A DNA stretch of 64,000 nt from contig JAFMSR010000010.1 of NCBI GenBank assembly GCA_022818135.1, positions 36,708,877 to 36,772,876 on the forward strand. The letters run 5' to 3'. A model generated the notes under the pieces. The model had not been told where the DNA came from. It did not search any database and worked only from the letters and a program-made list of their open reading frames with translations. This document shows, piece by piece, positions 1 to 11,467 of this stretch (the first letter of the stretch is position 1; each line of letters opens with the position of its first letter). The DNA is from Saxidomus purpurata (Eukaryota > Mollusca > Bivalvia > Venerida > Veneridae). Both the position numbers and the translations under genes were made by a program.

Positions 1-780
1 TTTTCGTTACATAAAAAAATTTAGATTTTTTTGCAAGGTTTTTCTTTTCACAAATTTGACACATATAATTGTTCTGTAAATTTGTTGACCTACTCGCACA
101 GCCTCTTCTCTCAAGATTTACTTTTTCTGTCATGTATTCACTTTAAAAGTCAATGTAAAATTATCATCTACATGTATGTACTGTACAACAAATACTTGAA
201 ATGGTTAGTTTAAACATATAAATACATGTACACATTTTACGCTATATTTAGCAACAGTATTCGGGGTCAAGTAGTAAGGTTAACACTTGTTTAAAACTCT
301 TTCCCAAAACACTTTAAAATCTTTATGTTAAATGTTTTGAAAATCACCCTATATAATCAGCCTGAGCCACAAGATGGAAGGCCAGACTGATATAACTATT
401 ATAGACCAATCATTCCGTTTCTTAATTAATATCTCATTGAATTCCAGTAGTTCTAATAAGTTACTTGCTGAAATAGAAAAAAGTAGGGTTATCCCTCAAT
501 AGCCCTCACAAGGCCCACCTAGGTTTCAAAAAACTTTTGTCATCTTTCCGCCTAACAGATATTTTTTCAGCAAATTACTAATAAGAATTTGGGCTAATGT
601 GGTTAAAATTTCTATTTCTTTTGCGATTAGAACTGCAGTATTTGGCGCATTTGGCAACATTGATGAGCAGCAAGAGAATTTAATCTGTGCCTCATGTATA
701 CACAGAATGACAAAAGACAAAGAATCTTCTGCTCAAAACCTAAGTTTTTACTTAAAACTATTTTTTTTTTTCCGACTTAC
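1..780. other. Intron of the left-hand minus-strand gene; no exon recognised
   Basis: This stretch lies downstream (minus strand) of the splice donor at 779-780, so it should be intron of the partial gene. Short open frames here have no recognisable domain and no convincing acceptor in the required phase. I see nothing else in it. Confidence 0.4.
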
Positions 781-1156
781 CTTGTTCTTGGGGAATCCCA
801 ACTCTGATACCATTATGAACTGTAAACATATGCTGCTGATGCTCATGTTGCAGTTCCTCTTTGATCATTCCATTGACCAACTTACTACTGGACAAATCTA
901 CAGGATCATCGTAACCCGACTGAGCCATATGCCCATTTAAGGTATGATGCGAGCTTGTTGTTGCGATCAGCTGTTCCGCACGATGTTCGTAAGTCCCCTG
1001 CTGACTTCCCGACATGAAGTAATGGCCGACATTTTGTGACTGGTCCTCGGATGTAAATGGAAGGGCCTGACTTACATGATTGTTGCTGAGGGAGTAAACC
1101 AGTTGCTCATTGCTCCGGTCCAGATTTGCACCGACTGTGTAACCATAACCACTTGC
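781..1156 (-). CDS. Unidentified regulator, coding exon 2 with PVDLS motif
   Basis: Begins A-S-G-Y-G-Y after a polypyrimidine tract and CAG, and ends I-P-Q-E-Q plus one base at a consensus GTAAGT donor. The PVDLS motif lies about two thirds of the way along. Confidence 0.65.
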
Positions 1157-4100
1157 CTGAAAAAAATCGGGCAAATTTGTTAAAAAGATGTATAAAGATA
1201 TAGCTAGCTGATAATTGTTGGTTTCAGTGTAATATCAAATTATATTTTCATCAACTGGGTACCAAACAACACTTTTTGGTGATGTTCACAAGTGAAAAAT
1301 TGAGGATAATTATTGGTTTTGGTGAAATACCCATTATCATTTGGCGCAGCCACAAGTTAAGATATCTAATATAATTTTTGGTATTCACAAGTGAAATTAA
1401 CCTCATATTACCAGCCATAGCAACAATTTTTCGGTTTATTTTATCGAATAATATCAATAAGCATTGCACACATGACATCATTTAACAATGTCATCGTCAT
1501 TTGGTTTCTGGCATTTGTTATGCTCAGTATACTTTTTGATGTCAATCCTGGTTAAAGCAAAATTTTGTTATTTTCACTGCTTTAAATTGAAAATCAGTCA
1601 ATTTACCGTATATTTGGTATTTCATTGAAAAGCCAACCGTAAATGATTTCGCTAAAAAGCATAAATAAAACACACAAAATACTGCTGGAAAATGATTCCG
1701 TCTTTGGGATCAGCATGGCCAAGCGTATGCAGCCTGATCATGATCCACATTTTTTTGCCATGTGGTAAGTAAATTTTCAAAGTCTGACCATGAGCTGTTC
1801 TTCAGTCGGTATTTAAAATTTTCAGTGAGCACCCCTAATAAGGGAAATGATTCAAATGAATGGTGCTGTTCTACTTAAAAGAGGCCCATTTTTAGACAGC
1901 TAGGTTACAGGCTATTCTTTGTTAAGTTGTATCAAAATTTTTAAGGTTTAAAAAAAAATTTTAATAAACTGAATCAAAACATTGAGAAGATTGAAGAAAC
2001 TGTATCAGAACCTAAAGCACCTGAAACTAAAGGATTCAATTCCAAAATAACCCAAAGTGCTTGAAAATGCAGGAAACTACTTCAGACTATGGACATTAGT
2101 TATACCTAAAATCAAAATTGGCTTAACTTAAAGAGTACCTTGATTAAAAATATACACAGTAACTGTCATAAAATTTACTTTGCAAAATTACAAAATTTTC
2201 TTTGAATGTTTGCTTTCCTATAAAATAAACATTGCATGCAGGTATTGGAGACTGTTTTGGGGTTATATTTATGAAGAATTCATGTAAGTACACAATCACT
2301 TATATAAAAAAAAATTCTTTTGTCTATAAAATTTCCTAATTGTCTGTATGCTTATGATGTCACCTTACAAGGACTTCATGCCTGTATTACTGATTCAGAG
2401 TTTGAAAACAGCTAGTCCAACTTGATCAGTGGGCTGAGCTAAGATAAATACTGCGGTAGCCAAATATGCACCATGTATAAACAACTTATTTGATCTCAAC
2501 TTTCCTTCATTCATATTAAATTGACCAATTGGGCTTTCAAAAATCAGTGTTTTAAAAAAATAATTCTTCACTTGGAAAGTGTACATCGCATTTTAAACAC
2601 ATCAAAAATATGAGAAAGTCATCTTGAATATTTTTTTGTTATTTCGGAACTGTTTGTTTTCTTATCACATGTTTAAAACGAAAATTTGTCTCTGAATTGT
2701 CAAAAAAACTGGGCATTTTCTTGAAAACAGTTCCTATTCATAGTAAACACGGTAAATGCAGTTAATTATAAAGAAACAAAAACACAAAAATGCATTCATT
2801 GCCCTGGGACTTTTTCTGATTTCACACATTTTTTAAATTTTATTTAATATATAAAATATATTGTCAGAAACTGAATGTAGTTCCAAAAAGCTGGTGCAAA
2901 TAAGGCTGACAGGTTTCAAGTGATGTTACTTTTTTTCCATACCCTACTGTTTCAAATAACATTTCCAATGTTTCAAATAAATCCATGAAAATTTGCAGTA
3001 AAAATCTTCAAAATGTCATTTCCAGTGATTTTTAAATTTGTTTTAATTAAACTGGTTAAAATCTCTAAAGATGACATTTATTAAGTTGTTAATTTATTCT
3101 CTGATAATGAAAGCATTGAAAGGGCCTCAGTAAATTACTGATCCATGTCCGTTACAAAACACTGGGAAATTTACAACTACATGTACAAGTTACATCTAAA
3201 ACTGATCAGTAGAATGCCCCAGTGCATATATTTTTTGTCATTCATGCATCAGCTGTAATTAATCCAATTCTATTAAAAGTATGAACTTGTTGAAGCCACT
3301 GAGCAGTGTCATTTTTATTCATAAATTGCAGTTACATATTTTCCAAAATGTGATTAAACTATTTTTATTTTATGTTTTCCAGCGACTTACAGATTTTCTC
3401 AGTGAAATAAAAGTGAACTGATAATCCAACTGTGGATTACCATTTTTATTTTCACTGTTTTTGCAATCTTTTAACCCGGATTAACGTCAAAAAGTAAACC
3501 AAGCATAATTAATGCTTGAAACCATGCGAAGATGATATTATAAAATGACGTCATTTGTGCTATGTTTTCTGATGATGCTGCCCGGAATTTTCAGTATTTC
3601 ATAAAAACAAACTCAACAAAAGTAGAGTTTTAACCAGAAAATAAACAGAAATATTGTTTGTATTGTCAGATGTAACATCACGTCAATTTCACTTGTGAAC
3701 ACCAAATGTATTTACTTTCACACACGGCTGTGCCACTCGTGAAAATAACACTTTTGGTGCCCACTTGGTGAAATTATAACATAATATTACACTAAAACGA
3801 ATAATTATCATCTATGCTATCAATAATAATAACTTTTAGTGCATGTGTAAGCACTCAAATAACAAAAAAGAAACTTGTCATTTAAATACTTTCATGTGAT
3901 ATTTCTTCATTCTAAATAAGCCTGATCCGACAGGCAATAAAAGCTGAAAATAAAGAATATTGGGCTTCTAAGCTCCACAGGGAATGGGACTAGCCTAACA
4001 AATAACTGTCATTCATGAAAACTAAGGTAATATAAAGTTATAATCTTACTGTCATAATATAACATTTTCCAAATGTTGGCATGTTAACTTTCCATACAAC

Positions 4101-4588
4101 AGTCACATAAAATCTTATTTCATATAAGTATCCACCTCAGCAACTTGTGGCAACAACCACTGTGTCATAATATTTATATGGCTGCATGACATTCAATTAA
4201 TTTTCAATTAAACTCAATGAACTCGGCTGGAATGCCATCAAAATTTCGGAATTATCTCAGATTTTCACCAAGACTTTATCTAAACATTTCATGAGAAATG
4301 CTACATCAAGACTGAAACAAAATAAGCAATTTTCTCACTCCTCTGACCTTTAAAACAAGGCCGCCTTTCTAACATTCTTCCGTGGGAAAATATTTCACGC
4401 TCGGTTAAGCTCCAAATTACAGACTGTAACCCAGTTTCCCAGGCCGAAGAAAATAAGGTACATACATGTAAAAAGTATTTATCACGGGAAAACTTCCGTG
4501 TAAATATTTGCCATTTACTTGAAATGAGTGTAAACAGAAACGTTAGATATAAGTGTTTTACCTGCGAAACGAAAACTTGTTCATTCAT
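781..4588 (-). CDS. 5' part of an unidentified, probably nuclear regulatory protein (two coding exons, continues off the left edge)
   Basis: Two exons join cleanly: 4588-4562 (9 codons, MNEQVFVSQ, donor CAG|GTAAAA) and 1156-781 (acceptor TTTTTTTCAG, donor CAAG|GTAAGT). Together they give 134 codons plus one base, so the coding frame continues beyond the window. The start ATG has A at -3. The protein is rich in Ser, Gln and His, has no signal peptide or membrane segment, and carries D-D-P-V-D-L-S-S, matching the PxDLS motif known to recruit the co-repressor CtBP. A lysine-glutamate pair (V-N-G-M-I-K-E-E-L) follows and resembles a sumoylation consensus. A long first intron (3.4 kb) and a tiny first exon are common in animal transcription-factor genes. 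No DNA-binding domain lies in the visible part. The family is not recognised; a C2H2 zinc-finger or similar regulator is a guess. Confidence 0.6.
1157..4561 (-). other. Intron 1 of the unidentified regulator
   Basis: AT-rich, no exon recognised. It holds two diverged stretches with similar words around CACTTGTGAA and ACCAAA (about 1250-1420 and 3680-3790), probably relics of one repeat, and a perfect cAMP-response element TGACGTCA at 3546-3553. A shadow open frame extends exon 1 to 4301 but is intronic. Confidence 0.4.
3546..3553. promoter_or_regulatory. Consensus CRE (TGACGTCA) in intron 1
   Basis: Eight-base palindrome matching the CREB/ATF site. It sits about 1 kb inside the first intron of the putative regulator gene. 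No evidence of use. Confidence 0.25.
4562..4588 (-). CDS. Unidentified regulator, coding exon 1
   Basis: Nine codons from ATG to the donor GTAAAA at 4561-4560, phase 0. The frame reads on into the intron, so the splice is inferred from the exact in-frame join to 1156. Confidence 0.55.
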
Positions 4589-5951
4589 TTTGCAAGTTCT
4601 ACAAACTTGTCGGTGCTAAAAATAGGCCGTTATTAAACTTGAAGAAAATCGAAACTATGCCTAATCCTCTGGGATACACAGTTTAAACATATCCACTGAA
4701 AATACAATCTATCACTTTCCAAAATGTCACCAAACTTCAATTTCAACTCGCATTGTTTGTAAAGCTACGCCGTGGGAAAAATCCAGTTGCGGCTCCCATC
4801 GTGAGAACAATGGTCAAAGGCTATTACTTTACCCACCCTCGGTAAATACGTTAAACTCAGTCAGTGGTTGAAATGCACCTTTACGTGTACAGATTTTTAA
4901 TTAATACTTGTATTAACGCTGGAAAACACTTAAAAGACCATATTTGTAATCACTTTTTTCAAAAGCATTTCGCAGCTGTGCAAATCAAATGTTATTATTA
5001 AAGCTTGGGAGGAGGTTATTGTAACAGCCATGCACACGTGCTCCTTCAATAATGTACACAGACGATTGGTGATTTCCATATTTGGCTGGCAGGTGTTCCC
5101 ACGGTACCAGGATTCACTAAGGATAACTAGGTCAAAGTGCAGGACGTCTAGCTGGGAGCTAAAAATCTAGGTCAAGTCCCAAAGAAGGATACATGTATCA
5201 CAGAATATGCTAAAATCAATTAAAATAAATAGGGTGTGTTATAAAATTCTTCTAAGAAAAGAGAGGGAAAGAAAACCGTTAATTAATACATGTATGTGAT
5301 GTGAAAGAAGTATTACATAACACCCTGTGCAGCTGCAGTTAAATAATGCTGGGCCTCTCACTATGGGGACCAGGGACATTTTTAAGAATTGAGGTTATAG
5401 TACAGTCTATATATGTACAATACATTTCCTGAGTTATGTAAGATTATAAATGTGTAACAATTTTAATCATAGGGGATAATAATAACAATAGTAAATTCTT
5501 TATTTCAAGGTGACGATTATTAAGGTAATATATAAGAAGATATAAAAGTCTACACCTTATTTACTACATGGCATCTATACATAATAAATTAAGAGACAAA
5601 ACACAATCATTCACTCATTGATAGACACTAAAAATAAACTTGTTATAAGATTGTATAATTAAAGCGTATGATAATTGACTAATTTGTAATACAACAAAAA
5701 CAATAATACATGTAATAAATGACAGTTGAATAAAGACCATATACAAGTTAAATAATACTATGCTAAAAAAATAAATTTCAAATGTGGCTAGCCCCTATGA
5801 TTTTAATGGCTTTAATGGAACATACTTCAGTGTTACCTACTGGATTAAATTATCCTTTGTGTACACACTTTAGCAGGTCCAAGTTTGAATTGATTAATTA
5901 GTACTTTTAAGATTTATAAAAGAATCAAATACATAAATAAAACAATAAGGT
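4589..5951. other. Upstream flank of the left gene; no gene seen
   Basis: Probable promoter and 5' UTR of the minus-strand regulator at its left end. An E-box CACGTG lies near 5035. The rest is AT-rich with no recognised exon or RNA. Confidence 0.3.
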
Positions 5952-6254
5952 ACCATATACCCCAATATAAACGCCCCTTAACTATTTTTAGAAAGAAAAA
6001 AAATCGACTTTCCAGGTTCGGAGACAGGGATATGAAAACAATATTTATTTTCAATATTGATTAATCCAGGGTCTGTTTATTACAATATATGGACCCTGAA
6101 TAATCAAATGAATAGTAGAAAACAGAATACATATTTCATTGAACAGCTGTTAGCTTGCATTTTGGGTCCTTATATATAGCTGTGTCAAAAAATAATCTCA
6201 GTCTAGATAACTGCCCCCCTGGGTCAAAAATGTAACTAAATGGGGGTTATATGG
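5952..6254. mobile_element. MITE-like element, family M2 (ACCATATA-CCCC ends)
   Basis: The left end reads TACCATATACCCCAATATAA and the right end GGGGGTTATATGGT, an imperfect terminal inverted repeat around an AT-rich core. A second copy with related ends lies at 7691-7970. No coding capacity. Confidence 0.45.
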
Positions 6255-6557
6255 TCATCATGGATGAAGTAAATGAGCTAACCTGCATTACTTTGTAAAA
6301 GTAAACATAATAAATGCACCAATTTTAAGTCATATTCAAATACTCAAAACCATTTCTTATATGATATATGGCTTAGAATGAACAAGATCATGGCCATAAA
6401 ATAATAAATTTTTCAATGACAATTATATTGTGAGATAAATTGCATTAAATGCATATGTTTGAAAAGAAGAGAATAAGAGCTAGATTAGGTGGTGGTGCAA
6501 AGCACACTTTCAATCAGTGTTCTCTACTCAATATCAAGCCCTGCTGGATAATGCTAC

Positions 6558-6724
6558 TACAGTAAACTCCATTTATAACAAATTCCTTGGGACCATTTAA
6601 ATGTGTTCCTTATATTCTGAGTTTGTTATATCCATATATCATTTTTATATAAAATAAGGAAAGGCAAAATTTGGGCAGAGAAAATTTGTTCCTTATATCC
6701 AGAATTTTACTATAACCTGAGTAA
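6558..6724. mobile_element. MITE, family M1 (TACAGTAAACTCC ends), diverged copy
   Basis: Starts TACAGTAAACTCC and carries the family words TTATAACAAA, ATGTGTTCCTTATAT, GGGCAGAGAAAATTTG and CTTATATCCAG. The right inverted repeat is decayed. The best copy is at 16921-17109. Confidence 0.55.
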
Positions 6725-7690
6725 CTATATACAGAATTGTTGTTGTTGTTTATTCAACTAAATCCACTTGTTCTCTGTTCAAATGTAAAGTTCTGCTGTA
6801 ACTTTAACTTCAAAGTCACCAAAATATTTGCTGGTATAAAAGGTAACATTGGAAAAGGGGAGTAAATGAAAAGATACTGTAAATGTACAATATTAAATGA
6901 ATAAATTATATGTTGGACTTGTCTGCATGCATTGCTCTTTTCTATCTGTGTTTAAAGTTTGAAGTAAATTCCTTTCAGGGAAGCAGTGTTGAGGACAATC
7001 AAGTATAAAACATGGCTGGCAAGCAGATGGATGGAAGAATAAAAACACCTGTTTTTCATTTGATTTGACCAGGTGACCTTATGGTGCACCTCCATACAAT
7101 TTCAATCTTCACTTTTAAGTGATCAACAAGACAACCATTTTGGCATTTTTTCATGACAACTGCCATTCGTATCAAAAAACACCAACATGGATTCCTTTTC
7201 AGCTTTTATAGTCAAAATCAACCCTGGTTCTTTAATTTAATACAAACTGCTGGTTAACAGTTTTCAATAAAGAAATTAATTTCTTCAAAATAATAGACCA
7301 AAACATGCAATGTAAAAGTAATGACTAGAATCAACAACACAACTAAAAATCTACATAGCATTTTAAGAAAATCAGTTGAAAATGTTAGGCAGCTTGGTTT
7401 GACGGCACTTCTACACTTTAATTATGTTACTATCGTAATTTCAAAAACATTTCAAAAAATAATTTGGTAGCGTACTATTTCACAAATACCTAATTTTAAA
7501 ATACTTTTTAGGAATTTATACTCGGAAACATTTTTTCATTAGACATTCATTCTAAAATATTTTAATTTCAGACAGATCGGAGAAGCTTGTTTTTTTCACC
7601 AAAATCTGAAAGCAAGCAGCTTTAAAAATCATAAAACTTTGCATGCAATCAGATTAAAATAATTTCCTCGAAAACACTATGCTAAAATAT
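6725..7690. other. Intergenic, AT-rich, no feature seen
   Basis: Contains a short GTT microsatellite near 6738 and no supported gene. Confidence 0.3.
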
Positions 7691-7970
7691 TACAGTATAT
7701 CCCCATTTAAACACCTCCAAGGGGTGTTACATTTATGCCCCAGGAGCCGTTTATTAGGGGCTGAAAATTTTGAAAAAAAAATTGACATATTTTACCCACT
7801 TGGGGGACATTTATTCCAGACCCAAAATGCAAACTTAGAGAGAAAGTGTTTTGTCTTCTATTTTTCAATGGAATAATCAATTTTGCTACAGATTACTATG
7901 TTCATTTGTTTTCTTTCCAAAAAAAATGGCGGGGGGGGGGGGGGAGCGTTTATACAGGGGTATACGGTAC
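7691..7970. mobile_element. MITE-like element, family M2, second copy
   Basis: Left end TACAGTATATCCCCATTTAA. The right end GCGTTTATACAGGGGTATAC reads in inverse complement as a near match to the left end of this copy and of the 5952 copy. A long G run near 7931-7944 interrupts it. Three short open frames across it are not genes. Confidence 0.5.
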
Positions 7971-8282
7971 TTTAGGAATGTGCACTTCACATCAGTCAGA
8001 GATTTCTTTGCATGGACGTTATATAGTCTGCTAACTGAGCTTAAGTTAAAAATGCTTAAATCTTAGAAAAACAACATGTGTTTGTCCTCAGCTTTTGGCA
8101 TTGTACACATGAAATACCTCAAGTTAATATGAATGGTTAATTCATACCTTGGTAACCTCATACCACAATATTCTCATAACTGCATACATGTAGTTCATTT
8201 GGCCTAACCACATCCTATATTTATGGACAACTCATGCCTCTTTACAACAGAGGTCAGTAATTTGCAGAACTCCAAGACTAAT
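7971..8282. other. Intergenic, nothing seen
   Basis: AT-rich unique-looking sequence between a MITE and the tandem-repeat element. Confidence 0.3.
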
Positions 8283-9576
8283 AACAAGAGGGCCAAGATG
8301 GCCCTATATCGCTCACCTTGGTACAAGTCCACTTGCCTGGTGGAAGATCACTAGATAATGTTATATACCAAATAAGTTTTCCTATATACGCCTTTTGTAA
8401 AACAAATGATCCCCCGGGCAAGGTCAATTTTGACCCCAGGGGGCAAATTTGAACAAACTTTAAAGAGGTCTACTAGGCAATGCTACATGCCAAATATCTA
8501 AGCTCTAGGCCTTGTGGTTTCAGAGAAGAAGATTTTTAAAGTTTTTACTATATATTCCTATGCAAAACTAAGTGACCCCCGTGCGGGGTCAATTTTGACC
8601 CGGGGTCATAATTTGAGCAATATTGGTAGAGGTCCACTAGCCAATGCTACATGCCAAATATCTAAGCTCTAGGCCTTGTGGTTTCAGAGAAGAAGATTTT
8701 TAAAGTTTTTACTATATAAGCCTATGTAAAACTAAGTGACCCCCGGTGCGGGGTCAATTTTCATCCGGGGGTCATAATTTGAACAATCTTGGTAGAGGTC
8801 CACTAGCCAATGCTACATGCCAAATATCTAAGCTCTAGGCCTTGTGGTTTCAGAGAAGAAGATTTTTTAAGTTTTTACTATATATTCCTATGCAAAACTA
8901 AGTGACCCCCGGGGTGGGGTCAATTTTGACCCGGGGCTCATAATTTGAACAATATTGGTAGAGGTCCACTAGCCAATGCTACATGCCAAATATCTAAGCT
9001 CTAGGCCTTGTGGTTTCAGAGAAGAAGATTTTTAAGTTTTTCCTATATATTCCTATGCAAAACTAAGTGACCCCGGTGCAGGGGTCATTTTGACCCGGGG
9101 TCATAATTTGAACAATCTTGGTAGAGGTCTACAGACAATGCTACATGCCAAATATCTTAGCTCTAGGCCTTGTGGTTTCAGAGAAGAAGATTTTTAAAGT
9201 TTTCCCTATATATTCCTATGCAAAAACTAAGGGCCCACCCCCCGGGTCAATTTTGACCCGGGGTCTAATTTGAACAATCTTGGTAGAGGTCCACTAGACA
9301 ATGCTACATGCCAAATATCTAAGCTCTAGGCCTTGTGGTTTCAGAGAAGAAGATTTTTAAAGTTTTCCCTATTTTTTGCCATAGCAACCAGAGTTCTGCA
9401 TGGAATGGAATTCTTTGAACATTTTGGTAGAGCTTCATGCAAGGAACATTCCTGCATAGTTTTATCAACTTGGCCTAGAGGTTTCAGAGGAGATGTCATT
9501 TGAATCAAAATGTTGACGGACGACGGACAATCATCGATCAGAAAAGCTCACCCTGGCATAGCCAGGTGAGCTAAAA
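8283..9576 (+). mobile_element. Pearl/Helitron-like tandem-repeat element, family P1, copy a
   Basis: Left end AACAAGAGGGCCAAGATGG contains the small inverted repeat AGGGCCA/TGGCCCT. It is followed by six core units of about 165 bp (recognisable by CAATGCTACATGCC at about 8479, 8642, 8809, 8975, 9135 and 9298), then GACGGACGACGGAC and a terminal hairpin, AGCTCACCCTGGC / GCCAGGTGAGCT, at 9545-9572 followed by AAAA. No target-site duplication is seen and there is no coding capacity. A near-identical copy lies at 48803-50072. Confidence 0.7.
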
Positions 9577-9840
9577 AGTAAAATGGTATCCCTCAAACCT
9601 TTGTTACTCAATTTATATAATTTATGCCTCTTGTAGCGCAGTAATTTCATCTACAAGATTTGAGAAAATCTGCATCAAACTTTCGCAGATAAGCAGCACA
9701 AGTGACATGATCGTCATGCTTAAAAAAGCCTGACCTCCTTAATCGCAACCAGGTGACCAAGCTTGTAAGGGTTATCAGAATTTTTGTATTAATTATATTA
9801 CCAGGGGAACATCAAACCATCCCTCAGCGCACACTTATGC
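9577..9840. other. Intergenic spacer, nothing seen
   Basis: Unique-looking sequence between the P1 element and the SINE. Confidence 0.3.
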
Positions 9841-10110
9841 GGGCCCCGATAGCTCAGTGGTTAGGCTGTACGCAGCTGAAACATATGGTCCCAGGTTCGA
9901 ATCCCAGTCCGAGCACTAGGTGTGTCCTTGGGCAAAGACACTGACACCACACGTGCCTCAGTCTACCCAGCTGTAAATGGGTAGCAGCGATGAAAAAAAC
10001 TCACTGCCTCTCTCTCGCGAGCTTGATGACATCTGGAATGAGTGTTCAAGAGTGATTCAATAAGCTATGTAGCTTTCTTCATTAGCAAACTAAAAATAAT
10101 TTGTATAAAC
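9841..10110 (+). mobile_element. tRNA-derived SINE
   Basis: A tRNA-like head with box A TAGCTCAGTGG (9850-9860) and box B GGTTCGAATCC (9894-9904) is followed by GTGTCCTTGGGCAAAGACAC and CAGTCTACCCAGCTGTAAAT, words typical of conserved SINE central domains in marine animals. The 3' part (CAAGAGTGATTCAATAAGC ... GTATAAACT) is shared with the element at 53681. It could be mistaken for a tRNA gene, but the acceptor stem does not pair and the body continues. Confidence 0.7.
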
Positions 10111-11160
10111 TAAACCATCTCTACCACCAAGAGTCATGCAGCCTGATAATTCTGCCCTTCTGCAGGACAGTCACAGGATCGGCTATTGGAGCGTCTTTAG
10201 AATCACTGATCTGTGATCATGGATGGAGAGTTCTCCAGGGGCATCCGTGCCTCACAGTTGTCGCTGTACTTAAATGGGGCAAAGACATGTAGCATTATGT
10301 GTTAAACCTATATTTAGTTTTACACTGCAGAACACTAGCATCTAAGTTTTTGCTTTAATTGTATTTTACAAGTTTGTAGACGTGATACAACTTAAATAAT
10401 TTTGTAGATATCAAAAGTACATCTTTAACGTGTTGTGCATAGTTATAGTTACAAACGTCAGATTAAAGTATACACTTATTCATAAAGCACTAACCGTTAG
10501 GACTTTGGTTCTTGTAGTTTCTTCAAGGATCTGACAAAGTCCTAGCAATAAAAGAATTTAGCTTTAAACGTTGCGGCTGCTGTCAAATTCAGGTCATTGG
10601 ATTTGAATGCTTGACACCAGGTTAGGAGTCACAGTCAAGCCCTGTATTAAACTGTATCTCAGATGCATTAAAGAGAAACTTAAGTAACTTGTATAAAAGT
10701 GCTAAGGATACTGGTGTCCTGAATACTGCACCACTTGCCAGTGATTTCCTGGCTAAGATCATTCACTTACCCATGCAAGTCAGACCTTACTGCAAGTGAA
10801 GAATATGTTGTTTCTTTAAAACTGAGTTCTGGTGCTTAAAATTCGGACTGATCTATACGAAATTTGGTTTGATAAATATTCTGTTTCTGACAGTTGCTCA
10901 AGATGGCCGTGAAATCTGGTTCATTGAGCATGTCCAGGTGAGGGCACCAAAAGATTTAAAACCAAGATTCTAAAAGCAAATTATCAATGAAAAAAGTCAG
11001 AACAAGTGAAATGTTAAGACTGTGAGCTGAGGAATAAAACAGTGCTATTGTCAACAATTCCACAATGGAATCTATCGCTTATTTATCCATTTCTTTACTT
11101 GTTACCTGAACAACTGTCAGCTGTCAAATGTGGGAATTTCCCTACTGGTGCCTCTTTCTT
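10111..11160. other. Intergenic region upstream of MINDY; no gene seen
   Basis: No supported exon. A 63-codon open frame at 10101-10292 has no recognisable domain. Confidence 0.3.
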
Positions 11161-11170
11161 ATGTTTACAT

Positions 11171-11176
11171 CACGTG
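11171..11176. promoter_or_regulatory. E-box CACGTG upstream of MINDY
   Basis: Palindromic E-box 114 bp before the MINDY start codon, within the likely promoter or 5' UTR. The transcription start site is not determined. Confidence 0.25.
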
Positions 11177-11204
11177 AGATCTCGATCAATGCGAGAGTTC
11201 TAAA

Positions 11205-11222
11205 ATGGAGTCGGATAGATAA
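11205..11222 (+). promoter_or_regulatory. Possible upstream ORF in the MINDY leader (5 codons)
   Basis: ATG GAG TCG GAT AGA TAA encodes M-E-S-D-R and ends 67 bases before the main ATG. Its context (A at -3, G at +4) is better than that of the main start. It matters only if transcription starts upstream of it. Confidence 0.25.
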
Positions 11223-11289
11223 TTTCAGAATGAAACATTGTGAATAAGCTTTATTACTTTTATATGTCGTAGACTTTAAAGAAATAAAC

Positions 11290-11467
11290 ATGTCTGATAA
11301 CTCTCAAAATGATAGCCCTTCACAAATTGTGGAAGAAAATTCCAACCAAAACAACAGCCATGATACAGAGGCGGATAAAGATAAAATTTTGTCTACCCCA
11401 CCCATTATAATTACGGCTGACGTAACTGACTTTGACAAAAAAGATGAAAACAGTCCTACAGATGAAG
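11290..11467 (+). CDS. MINDY: MINDY exon 1
   Basis: Residues 1-59 plus one base; disordered, Asn/Asp/Ser-rich. Donor GAAG|GTAAAA. Confidence 0.85.

Noticed and set aside
4301..4588. 95-codon minus-strand open frame taken as a whole protein
   Set aside because: Only its first nine codons are coding; a GT donor and an in-frame join to 1156 explain the rest as intron.
8283..9576. CRISPR-like array
   Set aside because: Long diverged tandem units without spacers in an intron-rich animal genome; architecture is that of a transposable element.
9841..9915. Possible functional tRNA gene
   Set aside because: Boxes A and B are good, but the acceptor arms do not pair and the sequence continues into a SINE body.
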